A stretch of 64,000 bases of DNA from contig NZ_CP108086.1 in assembly GCF_036186745.1 (NCBI RefSeq), positions 5,022,001 through 5,086,000 on the forward strand, in the 5' to 3' direction. Shown piece by piece: positions 63,329 to 64,000 of this stretch. The stretch is from Microbispora hainanensis (GTDB taxonomy: Bacteria > Actinomycetota > Actinomycetes > Streptosporangiales > Streptosporangiaceae). A program made the translations under genes and the position numbers. Within the stretch, counting starts at the first letter, position 1, and every line of letters starts with the position of its first letter. Below the pieces are notes generated by a model. The model worked only from the letters and a program-made list of their open reading frames with translations, searched no databases and had not been told where the DNA came from.

Positions 63329-63907
63329 TCAGCTTTCCTCTGCCCCGGCGGCCTCGCGCTCGGCCAGCGGCAGCCGCACCCCGGCGATGACGTACTCCTC
63401 GTAGCCGCCGGGGAAGACGAACCGGGTCATCAGGTCGGTGAACCCGACGTCCCGGTAGAGGTGCCGGGCCACCGTGGGGGCGTCGTGCGTCGACAGCACG
63501 GCCGTACGCTCCGGGCGGCCCTCGCACAGCGCGTGGATCATCCGCCGGCCGACGCCCCGGCCCTGATGTTCGGGGCGCACGTGGATCTCGGCGATCTCCA
63601 GGGCGTCGCCGAACCAGTCGTCCGCCACCAGCGGCCCGGCCCGGTCCTGCAGCGCCCCCCGCACGACGTCGTGCCACCACTGCCCCTGGCCGCCGTGGAA
63701 GCCGTACGCGAAGCCGACGATGACGGAGGTCCGCGCCTCCTCCGCGAGCACGCAGTCGAAGTCGGGATAGGTGGCGTGGTTGCGCATGATCGCCATACGG
63801 CCCGCGAGCTGGTCCGACGGCGGGCGCATGGCGACCGTGTAGATCTCCAGCACGGTGTCCAGCACGGCCCTGAACTCGTCGGGCCCCACCCGTCGCAGTC
63901 GGATCAC
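63329..63907 (-). CDS. GNAT family N-acetyltransferase
   Basis: The 192-aa protein has the acetyl-CoA signature IAEIHVRPEHQGRGVGRRMIHALCE and HLYRDVGFTDLMTRFVF. Its substrate is unknown; Rv2170 occupies the same place in mycobacteria. GTG at 63907 is chosen since TAGTGT lies 7 bp upstream; ATG at 63955 would overlap the next gene. Confidence 0.9.
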   Translation of the reverse strand: MIRLRRVGPDEFRAVLDTVLEIYTVAMRPPSDQLAGRMAIMRNHATYPDFDCVLAEEARTSVIVGFAYGFHGGQGQWWHDVVRGALQDRAGPLVADDWFGDALEIAEIHVRPEHQGRGVGRRMIHALCEGRPERTAVLSTHDAPTVARHLYRDVGFTDLMTRFVFPGGYEEYVIAGVRLPLAEREAAGAEES

Positions 63908-63951
63908 TCGTCGCACACTAGCAAAGCGACGCCGGGCCGGTTCGGCAGGCG

Positions 63952-64000
63952 TCACTCCACATCCGCCGACGTGCCTCCAGTGATGCGCAGCAGCTCGTCA
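63952..64000 (-). CDS. C-terminal end of an unidentified gene (partial)
   Basis: The last 15 codons of a leftward frame read DELLRITGGTSADVE and end in TGA at 63954-63952. Codon use fits a real gene entering from the right edge. The family cannot be identified from so short a segment. Confidence 0.45.
   Translation of the reverse strand, partial: DELLRITGGTSADVE

Overview
The window is high-GC actinobacterial chromosome. Third codon positions are almost all G or C, start codons are a mix of ATG, GTG and TTG, and many genes look leaderless. From memory, not checked by search, the gene content and order best fit a Streptosporangiales- or Streptomyces-like actinomycete. The backbone also follows the Mycobacterium tuberculosis Rv2172c-Rv2191 neighbourhood: DEDDh/GIY-YIG nuclease, NlpC/P60 peptidase, PimB-type mannosyltransferase, FadD15-type acyl-CoA ligase, SRPBCC protein, ArsA-like ATPase, DUF5304 protein, PlsC acyltransferase, DAHP synthase, PASTA kinase (PknL), Rv2175c-type protein, polyprenyl synthase, MetF and GNAT protein. 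No rRNA, tRNA, CRISPR array, insertion sequence or phage gene was seen.

Layout. Positions 1-9.2 kb hold a partial Lrp-type protein, the nuclease, an NYN RNase-like protein, two secreted NlpC/P60 cell-wall hydrolases (the second behind a cyclic-di-AMP riboswitch and apparently starting with CTG), a secreted metallopeptidase, PimB and a SAM methyltransferase. Positions 9.5-20 kb hold acyl-CoA ligase, phosphoesterase, the SRPBCC/ArsA/DUF5304 operon, glucokinase with an EEP phosphatase, a secreted beta-propeller, an esterase and PlsC. Positions 20-33.7 kb are an accessory, repeat-rich stretch: an SDR gene between two copies of the plsC 3' end, a DHA2 transporter, homocysteine methyltransferase, a MerR regulator, a VIT-VWA protein with its own MerR-like regulator, a PhoX-like protein, a secreted serine protease and a MarR-GNAT fusion. 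Positions 33.7-45.4 kb hold phosphofructokinase behind a DasR-like operator, a MacS/MacR-like two-component pair, ThiI, DAHP synthase behind a leader-peptide attenuator, a Moco oxidoreductase, a LytS/LytTR pair split by an unrelated histidine kinase, and endonuclease IV.

Positions 45.6-53.8 kb are a nine-gene purine catabolic operon running from xanthine dehydrogenase small subunits through urate, hydroxyisourate, OHCU, allantoin and allantoate, plus 8-oxoguanine deaminase and glycerate kinase. The large molybdopterin subunit of xanthine dehydrogenase is absent. Positions 54-64 kb hold the PASTA kinase, thiO-thiS-thiG behind a TPP riboswitch, a ferredoxin-reductase-like flavoprotein, the Rv2175c-type protein, thiE, a polyprenyl synthase, metF and a GNAT protein.

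The most interesting signals are regulatory: an aromatic-residue leader peptide plus terminator before the DAHP synthase gene, a DasR-type palindrome before pfkA, twin palindromes before the VIT-VWA/MerR module, paired GTNAC boxes before both NlpC/P60 genes, and short tandem repeats in many intergenic gaps.
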